Part shown: one piece after another, positions 26,170 through 35,516 of the stretch
Layout: the number at the start of each line of letters is the position of its first letter
Position numbering within the stretch: the stretch's first letter is position 1
Source of the DNA: CADEDH01 sp963732695
GTDB taxonomy: Bacteria; Actinomycetota; Acidimicrobiia; Acidimicrobiales; SZUA-35
NCBI GenBank assembly: GCA_963732695.1
Contig: CAVTAP010000004.1
Coordinates: forward strand, 1 to 64,000
Length of the DNA: 64,000 nucleotides
Direction of reading: 5' to 3'
Made by a program: the position numbers and the translations under genes
Notes under the pieces: generated by a model
What the model saw: only the letters and a program-made list of their open reading frames with translations
Database searches by the model: none
What the model was told of the DNA's origin: nothing

Positions 26170-27263
26170 ACCGGCTTCGGAACTTCAACCCGCTGTCGTC
26201 GCCCTCCACCGCCGTCATCACCGCCATCGCCGCTGCCGCCACCATCTTCTACCTGAGCCGGCTGATCACTTCACCCCTCACCCTGCTGGCGGTGGTGGCC
26301 AAGGCACTGGGCCTCGGCGCCACCTACGCCATCATCGCCCTCGGGTTCGTGCTGGTCTTCAAGGCCACCCAGGTCGTGAACTTCGCCCAGGGGGCGATGG
26401 CCATGGTCGGCGCCCTGTTCCTTTCGTACCTGGCGGTCGACGAGCACATCCCGTTCACGACCTGGAAGAACCCGCTGATCGGGCTCGGTCCCACCTGGTT
26501 CGGCTGGGGCCTGAGCTTCCTCGTGGCCCTGGTGATCTCGGCCGTGATGGGGCTGGCGCTGGAACGGGTGATCATCCGCCCGATGGTGGGAAAGCCGCTG
26601 TTCTCGGTGGCCGTGATCACCCTGGGCCTGGAGACGATCCTGCGCACGTTCTCTGTCGACGCGGTCCAGATCCAGCTCCGCTCGCTGGCGCTGCCCTGGG
26701 GAACCGGCGGGTTCACCGTGGGCGAGAGCACCGACGCCGCCGGCGCCACCAGCGGTGGCGCCTTCGTGGCCTGGGCCTACCTCGTGGCGGTGATCTTCGC
26801 CGCCGTGTCGTTCGTGGCCATCCTGTTCTTCTACCGGAGCCGTCTGGGGGTTGCCATGCGGGCCGTCGCCTTCGACCAGGAGGCGGCCATGGCCCAGGGA
26901 ATCAACGTCGGCCGGGTCTTCGCCTTCGCCTGGGCCGCCGGCGCCATTCTCGCCACCCTGGGCGGGATCCTGGCCACTCAGCCCCCCGTGGCCCAGACCG
27001 GCTCGGTGGCGGTGGAGACCCAGCTCATCGCCTTCCGGGCGCTCCCGGCAGTGATCCTGGGCGGCCTCGACTCGGTGTCGGGAGCCCTGATGGGTGGACT
27101 GATCGTCGGCCTGGCGGAGATCACGGCCGGCCAGTATCTGTCGCAGTACACACCCCAGCTCGGCCCCGGGTATCCCCTTATCGTGCCCTACCTGGTGATG
27201 ATCATCGGGCTGCTGGTCAGGCCGTACGGCGTGTTCGGCAGCCCCGAGATCCGGCGGGTCTGA
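26166..27263 (+). CDS. livH: Liv-type ABC permease (LivH-like 2)
   Basis: A 365-residue permease with an extra N-terminal hydrophobic segment before the usual core: ALGLGATYAIIALGFVLVFK, TQVVNFAQGAMAMVGALF, then DQEAAMAQGINVGRVFA (coupling loop) and the C-terminal RPYGVFGSPEIRRV. Its start overlaps the ligase stop by four bases (ATGA), so the ligase and permease are translationally coupled. It and the next gene form the usual LivH/LivM pair. It is related to the first permease at 23141, with which it shares the end motif EVRRV/EIRRV, but is longer. Confidence 0.9.
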   Translation: MNRLRNFNPLSSPSTAVITAIAAAATIFYLSRLITSPLTLLAVVAKALGLGATYAIIALGFVLVFKATQVVNFAQGAMAMVGALFLSYLAVDEHIPFTTWKNPLIGLGPTWFGWGLSFLVALVISAVMGLALERVIIRPMVGKPLFSVAVITLGLETILRTFSVDAVQIQLRSLALPWGTGGFTVGESTDAAGATSGGAFVAWAYLVAVIFAAVSFVAILFFYRSRLGVAMRAVAFDQEAAMAQGINVGRVFAFAWAAGAILATLGGILATQPPVAQTGSVAVETQLIAFRALPAVILGGLDSVSGALMGGLIVGLAEITAGQYLSQYTPQLGPGYPLIVPYLVMIIGLLVRPYGVFGSPEIRRV

Positions 27264-27276
27264 GGGAGGAGACCAA

Positions 27277-28536
27277 GTGCTCGGACGACCAAACCTCTAC
27301 ACCTCCCACGTCCAGGAGAGTCAGCTCCTGCCCACCGGCACCAAGAAGCTGGCCACCGCCATCGCCGTGGTGGTCCTCTTCCTCATGCCGTTCCACCTGC
27401 CGGTGATCAATCAGATCCCCTTCATCCGGTTCCTGGGCGACGGCGACTGGCTCCGGCCGGTCACGACGGCACTGGTGTTCCTCATCGCCGCCCTCGGCCT
27501 CAACATCCTGGTGGGCTACGCCGGCCAGGTGTCGATCGGCCATGCCTTCTTCATGGGGGTCGGGGCCTACACGTCGGCCTTTCTCGGCGGCGAGGGAGGC
27601 GACACCCTCTACGGGTTGGGCCTCCCGCTGTGGATCTGGCTCCCCGGCGCCGGCATCGGGGCCGCTCTGGTCGGGATGCTGGTAGCACCGGTGGCGGTGA
27701 GGCTGCGGGGCCTCTATCTGGCCATCGTCACCCTCGGCCTCGTGTTCGTGGGCATCCACATGGGCAACATGAGCTGGGGACGCCGCTTCGCCGGCGACCC
27801 CGGGCTGGGCCGCCAGTTCCCGTCGCTCGACCTGCGCCTGTGGAAGGAGGAACAGCCGCTGCTGACCGTCTCCGACAAAGGCCGGTGGTTGTGGTTCGAG
27901 GCCAGCAAGGCGCAGAAGAGCTATCTGGTGATCCTGGTCATCACCCTGCTGATGCTCGTCGTGGCGGCCAACCTGGCCCGCACCCGGACCGGGCGGGCGC
28001 TGCAGGCCATCCGGGACCGCGACGTGGCGGCCGAGATCATGGGCATCCCCGAGTTCAAGTACAAGCTGATGGCGTTCGCCCTGTCCTCGTTCTTCGCCGG
28101 GATCGGGGGCGCCCTGCTGGCCTCGCTCATCGGGAAGCTGCCGGCCGTCCAGTGGAACCTCACGCTGTCGGTCCAGTTCATCGCCATCCTGTTGATCGGC
28201 GGTGCAGGAACGATCGCCGGCACCGTGTTCGGCACGTTGTTCGTGATCCTCAGCCCGCCCCTGATCGAGCAGGTCTCGCTGTGGCTGGGCCGTCAGGCCG
28301 AGGCCGACGGAGTGGTGGCCAACCTGGCCGAGGTGCTGCTGACCAAGGGGCCGGGCGACTTCGGGGGCGTCGCCACGTCGGCCCAGGCCCCGGGTTGGCC
28401 CCTCAACATCTTCGGCTGGAACGTCGTGCTCTACGGCGTGCTCATCATCGTCTTCCTGATCTTCGAACCGCTCGGCCTGTACGGCATCTGGCTGAAGCTC
28501 AAGAGCTACTTCCAACGGTGGCCGTTCAGCTACTGA
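27277..28536 (+). CDS. livM: Liv-type ABC permease (LivM-like)
   Basis: A 419-residue permease with about ten hydrophobic segments. LNILVGYAGQVSIGHAFFMG and GAYTSAFL are the typical LivM opening; LRGLYLAIVTLGLVFVGIHM and AIRDRDVAAEIMGIPEFKYK form the core and the coupling loop; the last helices include LIGGAGTIAGTVFGT. Two long extracytoplasmic inserts (about residues 175-210 and 330-375) make it longer than Escherichia coli LivM-type cores. The GTG start has GGGAGGAG ten bases upstream and lies 13 bases after the previous stop. Confidence 0.9.
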   Translation: MLGRPNLYTSHVQESQLLPTGTKKLATAIAVVVLFLMPFHLPVINQIPFIRFLGDGDWLRPVTTALVFLIAALGLNILVGYAGQVSIGHAFFMGVGAYTSAFLGGEGGDTLYGLGLPLWIWLPGAGIGAALVGMLVAPVAVRLRGLYLAIVTLGLVFVGIHMGNMSWGRRFAGDPGLGRQFPSLDLRLWKEEQPLLTVSDKGRWLWFEASKAQKSYLVILVITLLMLVVAANLARTRTGRALQAIRDRDVAAEIMGIPEFKYKLMAFALSSFFAGIGGALLASLIGKLPAVQWNLTLSVQFIAILLIGGAGTIAGTVFGTLFVILSPPLIEQVSLWLGRQAEADGVVANLAEVLLTKGPGDFGGVATSAQAPGWPLNIFGWNVVLYGVLIIVFLIFEPLGLYGIWLKLKSYFQRWPFSY

Positions 28537-28591
28537 GCTGACCGGGGCCGGAGGAACGGCACCCCTGCAACAGAGAGAGGAACCCCGCATC

Positions 28592-30013
28592 ATGAAACCC
28601 AGAATCTGGGCCCTGGTGCTCGCTTTCGGACTGGTAGCCGGCGCCTGCGGGAGCAGTGGCGATGAGACCAGCACCGACGAGACCGGGTCAGACACCAGCG
28701 AAGGCGGCGGAGCCGCCACAACGGAAGGCGGAGGAGGCACCACCGGCGGATCGGCAGCGGCCGGCGGCGACGTGCCGACCGAGTTCGAAACCGATTTCGG
28801 CGTGACAGACGACGAGATCCGCATCGGGTACAACCAGGCCCTCACAGGCATCTTCGCCCCGTCGGTGGCTCCCATCGCCGAGTCCACCACGGTGTTCTGG
28901 GACTACGTCAACGAGGAGCTGGGCGGGGTCGCCGGCCGCAAGGTTGTGCCGGTTGTGCTCGACAGCGCGTACGAGGTCCCCAAGCACCTGGAGAACAACG
29001 AGAAGTTCGTGGGTGAAGGGGCGGAGTCGGTGGTGATGATCGGCCTGTCGGCCGGCTCGCCCCAGACAGCGGCCACGGTCGACTCGCTCGAGCAGAACGA
29101 CATGGCAGCTATCCCACTGACCTGGTACTCGGGCTGGGCCGATCCCGCTATCGGGGCCAACGTGTTCGAGGTCCAGACGAACTACTGCCTCGAGTCGATG
29201 AACGGCCTGACCTACATGTCCGAGAAGTACGGCAAGAAGGTCGCCATCATCTCGTTCCCCGGCGAGTACGGCCAGGACGGCGCCCAGGGCGCCAAGATCG
29301 CGGCCGAGAAGCTCGGCCTCGAGGTGGTGTACGACGGCGAGGGTCTCGTCGACCCGGCGGCCGGCTCCGATCAGACCCCGGTGATCACCAGCATCGTGAA
29401 CGCCAAGCCCGACTTCGTGTGGGCCTCCATCAACCCGACCAAGCTCTCGGAGATCATGGGCGGCGCCGTGGCCCAGGGCTTTACCGGGATGTGGAGTGGA
29501 AACGGCCCCACCTATTTCTATCAGCTGCTCGGCAGCGAGGTGGCCGACGCCCTCGACAAGTACTACATCCACTCGGCTTACTTCCTGCCCTGGAACGAGG
29601 GCGACGCTCCTGGTATGAACCTGGTCGTTGAGCAGTTCCGCAAGCGGAAGCCTGACGCCCCCGTGTCGGACAACTACGTGCTCGGCTTCATCAACGGCTT
29701 CATCGTGAAGTCGGTGCTGGAGCAGGCCGCCCGCAACGGTGACATGACGCGGGCCGGCGTGCTTCAGGCCGCGAAGGAGATTAGCGTCGACTTCGACGGC
29801 CTAGCCCCGAATCAGACGTGGAAGGGCGAGCCCAACGACTACATCGTGCGGGAGAGCTACATCTTCGACGTCGAGAAGGCGAAGTACACCGCCGAGGGCA
29901 CGGTGTCGGACGAGGACGCCTCGACCGGTCTGACCGTGCTCGAAGGCCCGTACGTGTCGCCGCTGGCCAAGGACTACGAGTTCACCAAGGCCTGCTTCGT
30001 GGCCCAGGGCTGA
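28592..30013 (+). CDS. ABC substrate-binding lipoprotein (LivK-like)
   Basis: A 473-residue receptor. The signal peptide (MKPRIWALVLAFGLVAGAC) ends in a lipobox with Cys at residue 19, so it should be lipid-anchored outside the membrane. A Gly/Thr/Ser/Glu-rich linker of about 45 residues follows, then a type I periplasmic-binding fold of the Peripla_BP_6 kind: EIRIGYNQALTGIFAPSV, LGGVAGRKVVPVVLDSAYE, VVMIGLSAGSPQTAATV and SGWADPAIGANVFEVQTNYC. The long acidic linker is usual for Gram-positive receptors. The ligand is unknown; the embedded CoA ligase in the operon argues for an organic acid. A GC hairpin follows the stop. Confidence 0.9.
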   Translation: MKPRIWALVLAFGLVAGACGSSGDETSTDETGSDTSEGGGAATTEGGGGTTGGSAAAGGDVPTEFETDFGVTDDEIRIGYNQALTGIFAPSVAPIAESTTVFWDYVNEELGGVAGRKVVPVVLDSAYEVPKHLENNEKFVGEGAESVVMIGLSAGSPQTAATVDSLEQNDMAAIPLTWYSGWADPAIGANVFEVQTNYCLESMNGLTYMSEKYGKKVAIISFPGEYGQDGAQGAKIAAEKLGLEVVYDGEGLVDPAAGSDQTPVITSIVNAKPDFVWASINPTKLSEIMGGAVAQGFTGMWSGNGPTYFYQLLGSEVADALDKYYIHSAYFLPWNEGDAPGMNLVVEQFRKRKPDAPVSDNYVLGFINGFIVKSVLEQAARNGDMTRAGVLQAAKEISVDFDGLAPNQTWKGEPNDYIVRESYIFDVEKAKYTAEGTVSDEDASTGLTVLEGPYVSPLAKDYEFTKACFVAQG

Positions 30014-30040
30014 CGCCCGTAGCGATGCGATCCCCGATCC

Positions 30041-30073
30041 CGGGGCCCGGTCGGCATCGCCGCCCGGGCCCCG
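30041..30073 (+). terminator. GC-rich hairpin between receptor and ATPase genes
   Basis: Perfect 10-bp arms CGGGGCCCGG and CCGGGCCCCG with a 13-nt loop. It lies between the receptor stop and livF on the same strand and lacks a U-tract. It may act as a partial terminator or as a 3' stabiliser that lets the receptor be made in excess, as in many ABC operons. Confidence 0.5.
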
Positions 30074-30124
30074 AGGTCCGGCTACCCGACGGTGGCCCGT
30101 CCCAGAGCGGCTGAAAGGAAACGA

Positions 30125-30921
<797 letters not shown>

Positions 30922-30925
<4 letters not shown>

Positions 30926-31728
30926 GCGACGAGCCGCTGCTCGAAGTCGACAAGATCACTCTCCGCTTCGGTGGCGTCACGGCCATCAACGGCGTCACCT
31001 TCGACGTGAAGCCAGGCGAGCTCTTCGCGATCATCGGGCCCAACGGAGCCGGCAAGACCTCGATCTTCAACGCCATCAGCCAGGTGTACCAGCCACAACA
31101 AGGTGACATCCGTTGGAAAGGCGCCTCCATCTTGGGCACCCGGCCCGACCGAGTGGCGAAGATGGGCGTCGCCCGCACGTTCCAGAACATTGCACTGTTC
31201 CCTCAGATGAACGTGATAGACAACCTGCTGACCGGGCGCCATGTACGCATGCAGCGGAGCTGGCTGGCGGGCGCCCTGTACTGGGGCCCTTTCGGGGCTC
31301 AGAAGGAGGAAGTGGCCAACCGCCAGCGGGTCGAGGAAATCATCGAGTTCCTCGAGATAGAGCCGTGGCGGAAGCACCCCGTGGCCCTCCTGCCGTACGG
31401 CTTCCAAAAGCGGGTGGAGCTGGGCCGTGCCCTGGCCATGGACCCTGAGCTGCTCCTTCTCGATGAGCCGGTCGCTGGCATGAACCTCGAGGAGACCGAG
31501 GACATGGCCCGCTTCATCCTCGATGTCCAGAGTGAGCTCGGCATCGCCGTGGTTCTCGTCGAGCACGACATGGGCCTGGTCATGGACGTGGCCCAGCGGG
31601 TCCTGGCCGTCGATTTCGGCAGCCCCATCGCCATCGGCACCCCGGCGGAGATTCAAGCTAACCCCGACGTCATCGCTGCCTACCTCGGTGCCGAACACCA
31701 GGTGGCGACGGGGGCTGAAACCGACTGA
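30922..31728 (+). CDS. livG: Liv-type ABC ATPase (LivG-like)
   Basis: A 268-residue ATPase that pairs with LivF. It has ITLRFGGVTAINGVTFDVKP, Walker A IIGPNGAGKTSIFNAIS, the Q-loop VARTFQNIALFPQMNV, Walker B ELLLLDEPVAGMNLEETEDM and the switch region VVLVEHDMGLVMDVAQRV. The signature loop is unusual: LPYGFQKRVELGRALAMDP, with YGFQK where LivG has YGxQR; this is within family variation. ATG 30922 overlaps the LivF stop. It is the last clear gene of the transporter operon; a 44-codon frame starts at its stop. Confidence 0.92.
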
Positions 31729-31862
31729 TGCGTCGCTGCCGCCGGAGGTGGGACGAGGTGCTCACCGCCGAGATCGATCTCGGCCGTCGTGTCGCTCGCC
31801 CGGACGGGCGCGTCGTATCGCCCGGCCTCGACTGTGAATTGCGAGCGGGTCGCCAGTCATGA
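31728..31862 (+). CDS. Short frame, possible nitrilase C-terminal remnant
   Basis: A 44-codon frame whose ATG overlaps the LivG stop (TGATG). The segment DEVLTAEIDLGRRVARPDG resembles the strand near the C-terminus of carbon-nitrogen hydrolases (EEILxAEIDL), but the catalytic part is absent. It contains an 18-bp perfect palindrome (31767-31784). Probably a relic left by deletion; it could also be a non-functional coupled frame. Confidence 0.25.
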   Translation: MRRCRRRWDEVLTAEIDLGRRVARPDGRVVSPGLDCELRAGRQS

Positions 31863-31871
31863 AGGCGGACC

Positions 31872-32339
31872 GTGGTGGTGCCCACTCCGTCAGATCCCCA
31901 GGTCAGAGACCTCCCGTCGGCCCTACCCGTGGTCCTCGTGCACGGGATGCGGATGAGCGGTTCGATGTGGGGTCCGGTGGCGGCTCGGCTCCGCCCCGAG
32001 GCCGCCATCACCGGAGGGTTCAGCGACGAGGCGGTCCTGGCTGTCACCGACTCGGTGATCGGCGTCGACTGGCGGGCTGAGCTGGCCCTGTACCGGGGCC
32101 CCATCTGGCTGGTCAACGGCGGCCTCGACCAGTTCCGCGGCGGTGAGCGGCAATGGCTGGCTGCCTGCGCCGACGGTCGCCTGGCGGTTTGGCCCCGGCT
32201 CGACCACATGGTGATCGAGGAGCTCCGCCTTCTCGGTGAAACCCTGCGTCTCCCGATCGGCCTCGAAACTGGCCGCCCGCCGATCACCGGAAGGCAGCGA
32301 TCACCCGCTCGGCGAACCGCCGGACAGCTTGCACCTTGA
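31872..32339 (+). pseudogene. Alpha/beta hydrolase lacking its nucleophile region
   Basis: A 155-residue frame with both ends of an alpha/beta hydrolase but no middle. The N-terminus has PVVLVHGMRMSGSMWGPVAA (oxyanion-hole HG motif). The next recognisable parts are LALYRGPIWLVNGGLDQFRG (acid strand) and VWPRLDHMVIEE (catalytic His). The roughly 120 residues that should carry the GxSxG nucleophile elbow are missing, replaced by a short join (GGFSDEAVLAVTDSVIGVDW). Without the nucleophile it should be inactive. Its 3' end overlaps the convergent oxidoreductase gene by 56 bases. The GTG start is uncertain. Confidence 0.6.
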
Positions 32340-33240
32340 GTGCCGGCGGCTCGGTGTCGTACAGGGCAGCCGGGTCGCCGGCGGCCATCACCCGCCGGCC
32401 CCGGAGACGCTGCCGGGTGGGCTCGTCGATCGACAGCTCACCCCCGGCGTTGATCGGAAGCACCATGGCGTCGGTGACCCCGAGTTCCTCCAGGCGGCGG
32501 TAGGCGTCGACGTCGAGCGCACCGGGCGGGGTGGGGGAGTGGATCTCGAAGACGTCCCAGCTCCGCCCCGCCTCGTCGACCAGTTGCCGCAACCGGTCCA
32601 CCAGGGCCGCCAGCTCGTCGAAGGAGGTGATCGGGCCGGCGATCCAACCTTCGCCCAGGGTGGCCGCCCGCCGCAGGCTGGCCTCGTGATGGCCACCGAA
32701 CAGGATCGGCGGCACCCGTCGGGGGGCGGGACGGCACACCACGTCGTCGAAGGAGACCGTGCGCCCGTGATAGCTCACCCAGTCACCGCTGAGCAGGAGG
32801 CGCAGGGCCTCGACCGTCTCCCGCATCCTCGTGCCCCGCGTCGCCCAGTCGAGCCCGCAGTACTCGTATTCCTCCGGCGCCCAGCTGGCCCCGACCCCGA
32901 GCACGAACCGGTCGCCGCTCATGATGGCGGCGGTGGCCACCTGCTTGGCCAGCGTGAGCGGGTGGTGGAGCGGCAGCTTGACCACCGCCGTGAGCAGGCG
33001 GATCCGGGGCACGGCCAGGGCGACCGCCGGCAGCAGGGTCAACGGCTCGTAGAACGGCGCCTCCGGGTCCCAGTTGGGCCGGTGGTCGGCCGAGTAGGGG
33101 TACACGCCCCGGCTGGTCCGGAGCTGGAAGGTGCCGTCGTTGAGGGCGACGGCGTCGAACCGGCCGGCCTCCGCCTCCCGGGCCAGATGCACCAGGTGGT
33201 GGGGGCTGAGCGCCGTGGGCTCGAACAGGGTGAAGCGCAC
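32284..33240 (-). CDS. LLM-class F420-dependent oxidoreductase
   Basis: A 318-residue luciferase-like TIM-barrel enzyme. LLM features: LVHLAREAEAGRFDAVALND, RIRLLTAVVKLPLHHPLTLA, KQVATAAIMSGDRFVLGVGA, then EYCGLDWATRGTRMRETVEA and PPILFGGHHEASLRRAATLG. The F420-dependent branch is favoured by overall pattern, but FMN use cannot be excluded. Substrate unknown. It is transcribed toward the broken alpha/beta hydrolase and divergently from the CoA-disulfide-reductase-like gene. Confidence 0.82.
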   Translation of the reverse strand: MRFTLFEPTALSPHHLVHLAREAEAGRFDAVALNDGTFQLRTSRGVYPYSADHRPNWDPEAPFYEPLTLLPAVALAVPRIRLLTAVVKLPLHHPLTLAKQVATAAIMSGDRFVLGVGASWAPEEYEYCGLDWATRGTRMRETVEALRLLLSGDWVSYHGRTVSFDDVVCRPAPRRVPPILFGGHHEASLRRAATLGEGWIAGPITSFDELAALVDRLRQLVDEAGRSWDVFEIHSPTPPGALDVDAYRRLEELGVTDAMVLPINAGGELSIDEPTRQRLRGRRVMAAGDPAALYDTEPPALKVQAVRRFAERVIAAFR

Positions 33241-33341
33241 CGTGCACCTCCGATCGGCGGCAGCCTAGCTCGGGTAGCGGGAGCCCCGCCCTGGGTACGC
33301 TCCGCCCACGGGGCCGGTAGGCCTCGACGCGAGGAGAGACG

Positions 33342-34694
33342 ATGAGACGAGTCGTGGTGATCGGTGGCGACGCCGCCGGGATGTCGGCGGCGGCCCAGGC
33401 CAGCCGGGGCGCCGAGCCTGTGGACCTCGTGGTGTTCGAGAAGGGCGACTACACCTCCTACGCCGCCTGCGGGCTGCCCTACCTGGTGGGCGGCGTCGTA
33501 CCCGACGCGGGCCGGCTCGTGGCCCGTACGCCCGAGCGGCACCGATCCAACGGGATCGACGTGCGCACCGGCCATGAGGTGACGGCCATCGACGTGGCCG
33601 GTCGGGCCGTCGAGGTCCGCTCGCTGGCCGAGGGCACCACGTTCCGCCAGCCCTTCGACGACCTGGTGATCGCCACCGGTGCGGTGCCGATCCGCCCGCC
33701 GTTGGCCAACATCGACGCCGGCGGCGTCGCCTCGCTCCACACCATCCCCGACGCCTTGGCCCTCGATGCCGCCATCCGGGACCGCTCCCCCCGACGGGCC
33801 GTGGTGGTGGGCGGTGGCTACATCGGGCTCGAGATGGTGGAAGCCCTCCTGCGGCGGGGGATCTCCGTCACCCTGGTGGAGAAGCTCGACCACCCGATGG
33901 CCACCATCGACCCCGACATGGGGGCCCGGGTGGCCGATGGCCTGCGCCAGCTGGGCGTCGAGCTGCTGCTGGGCGTGGGGGTTGACGGTTTCGAGCGGGG
34001 TGCCGACGGCTGGGTGCGGGCCGTGGCCACCGAGGGCGGCGAGATCCCGGCCGATCTGGTGGTCCTCGGGCTCGGGGTCCGACCCAACACCCGGCTGGCG
34101 GCCGACGCTGGCATCCCCGTGGGGGCCAGCGGCGCCATCGCCACCGACGCCCGCATGGCCACCCCCGAGCCCGGCATCTGGGCCGCCGGCGACTGCGCCC
34201 AGTCCCTACACCGCGTGAGCCAGCGGCCCACCTGGGTGGCGCTGGGCACCCACGCCAACAAGCAGGGGCGGGTCGTCGGCCTGAACGTGAGCGGCACCGA
34301 GGCCCGTTTCCCGGGCGTGATCGGTACCGCCGTGACCAAGGTGGAGGGCATCGAGATCGGTCGCACCGGCCTCAGTGAGCGGGAGGCGGCGGCCGCCGAT
34401 CTCGACGCCGTGGCCGACGTGATCGAAGGCACCAGCCGGGCCCACTACTACCCGGGCGGCTCCTCGATGGCGGTGAAGGTGCTGGCCGAACGGGGGAGCG
34501 GTCGTCTCCTGGGGGCCCAGATCGTGGGTGGCGCCGAGTCGGCCAAGCGGATCGACGCCCTGGCCGTCGCCATCTGGAACTCGATGACGGCCGACGACTT
34601 CGCCCAACTCGACCTGGGCTACGCCCCACCCTTCTCGCCGGTGTGGGATCCCACCCTCATCGCCGCCCGGCGCGCCGGTGACGAGGCCCACTGA
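33342..34694 (+). CDS. CoA-disulfide-reductase-like FAD oxidoreductase
   Basis: A 450-residue pyridine-nucleotide disulfide oxidoreductase. FAD motif VVVIGGDAAGMSAAAQASRG, redox Cys43 in SYAACGLPYLVGG (the single-Cys form of CoA-disulfide reductase and NADH oxidases), NAD motif VVVGGGYIGLEMVEALLRRG, second FAD motif IWAAGDCAQS and a C-terminal dimerisation domain. It may reduce CoA disulfide or a persulfide, or act as a peroxidase-type NADH oxidase. No C-terminal rhodanese domain is present. The upstream gene is divergent, so it is probably monocistronic. Confidence 0.85.
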   Translation: MRRVVVIGGDAAGMSAAAQASRGAEPVDLVVFEKGDYTSYAACGLPYLVGGVVPDAGRLVARTPERHRSNGIDVRTGHEVTAIDVAGRAVEVRSLAEGTTFRQPFDDLVIATGAVPIRPPLANIDAGGVASLHTIPDALALDAAIRDRSPRRAVVVGGGYIGLEMVEALLRRGISVTLVEKLDHPMATIDPDMGARVADGLRQLGVELLLGVGVDGFERGADGWVRAVATEGGEIPADLVVLGLGVRPNTRLAADAGIPVGASGAIATDARMATPEPGIWAAGDCAQSLHRVSQRPTWVALGTHANKQGRVVGLNVSGTEARFPGVIGTAVTKVEGIEIGRTGLSEREAAAADLDAVADVIEGTSRAHYYPGGSSMAVKVLAERGSGRLLGAQIVGGAESAKRIDALAVAIWNSMTADDFAQLDLGYAPPFSPVWDPTLIAARRAGDEAH

Positions 34695-34778
34695 GCCCGT
34701 CCGTCGGCGATGATGGCCGGCCGCCGAGGTGGCCCGCAACCAGGGCCCGCTGTGACCGCCTCCCGCCCGACCTGAGCG

Positions 34779-35468
34779 TCAACGCAGGGTGGCGGTGGCC
34801 AGGAGCACGCCCTGGTCGGTCACCACCCGCATGGCGGTGGCGTCGAGCAGGGACGGATCGATGCCGGCGGCCCACACCCCGCTGGCGATGTCGACGGCCT
34901 CCCACGACCCCACCCGCACCCACGAGCCGTCGGGCCGCTGCAGCTCGCAGAACCGCACCCCGGGTGCCCCCTGGGGGTTGGGGACCGTGATCAGGAGGTG
35001 GGGCACGGGCTTGGTGAGCAGCCGGATCTCGCCCACCTCCTGACCGCTGGCGGTCACGATCGCCCCTTCGGCGTCGACGTCGCTGGTCGTCCGCCCGGTG
35101 ATCATCGTGGTGGTGGCCGCGGCGCCGATGGCGAGGGCCACGGCGGCGGCGGCCGTCACCAGCCAGCGTTGCCGCCCGCCGGCCGCCCGGCCCGATGCCC
35201 GCCGGGCGGCGGAGGTGGCGTCGGGGGCGGGCTCGCTCCGGTCCGTCGGTGTGGGCAGCCGGTCGAGCACCCGACCTTCGAAACCGGCCGGTGGCTCCAG
35301 CTCGGGGGCGGCCAGCAGCAGGCGGTCGCCCACCGCCGCCAGGTCGTCGAGCAGCGACCGACAGGCCGGGCACCGCGCCGCGTGGGCCAGGAGGGCGGTC
35401 CGCTGCGGCTCCCCCAGGAGCCCGAGCGCCAACTCGTCGGCGTGGGTGTCGAACACGTCGCAGCCCAC
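34779..35468 (-). CDS. Anti-sigma factor with zinc-finger and membrane helix (RskA-like)
   Basis: A 229-residue single-pass protein. The N-terminal anti-sigma domain has ADELALGLL and HAARCPACRSLLDDL (HxxxCxxC, zinc-binding anti-sigma motif). A membrane helix lies at about residues 102-122 (WLVTAAAAVALAIGAAATTT). The extracytoplasmic RskA-type domain includes LLITVPNPQGAPGVRFCELQ and ends in TLR. It would hold the ECF sigma factor encoded just upstream until a signal triggers release. The GTG start has GGAGG ten bases upstream; the sigma stop is 46 bases before it, across a hexanucleotide repeat. Confidence 0.85.
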   Translation of the reverse strand: MGCDVFDTHADELALGLLGEPQRTALLAHAARCPACRSLLDDLAAVGDRLLLAAPELEPPAGFEGRVLDRLPTPTDRSEPAPDATSAARRASGRAAGGRQRWLVTAAAAVALAIGAAATTTMITGRTTSDVDAEGAIVTASGQEVGEIRLLTKPVPHLLITVPNPQGAPGVRFCELQRPDGSWVRVGSWEAVDIASGVWAAGIDPSLLDATAMRVVTDQGVLLATATLR

Positions 35469-35486
35469 GTCGGATCCTCCGTTGGG

Positions 35487-35516
35487 CCGGTTCCGGTCCC
35501 GGTCCCGGTCCCGGTC
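35487..35516. repeat. Five-copy CCGGTC hexamer repeat between sigma and anti-sigma genes
   Basis: Five consecutive units, CCGGTT then four CCGGTC, running from the sigma stop codon toward the anti-sigma ribosome site. Copy-number change would alter the spacer length by multiples of six without touching either coding sequence. Confidence 0.85.

Noticed and set aside
27217..28890. A 557-codon antisense frame over livM and the receptor gene
   Set aside because: Composition is typical of antisense reading in high-GC DNA (Gln/His/Pro/Gly-rich) and it matches no family; the plus strand has clear transporter genes.
31767..31784. 18-bp perfect palindrome GCCGAGATCGATCTCGGC
   Set aside because: It lies inside a relic coding frame and is made of GAGATC/GATCTC codons; no second copy or promoter context supports a regulatory role, though it is recorded with the relic.
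35487..35516. Possible start of a CRISPR-like or minisatellite array
   Set aside because: Units are six bases with no spacers, so it is a simple tandem repeat. No CRISPR array or cas gene is seen anywhere in the window.
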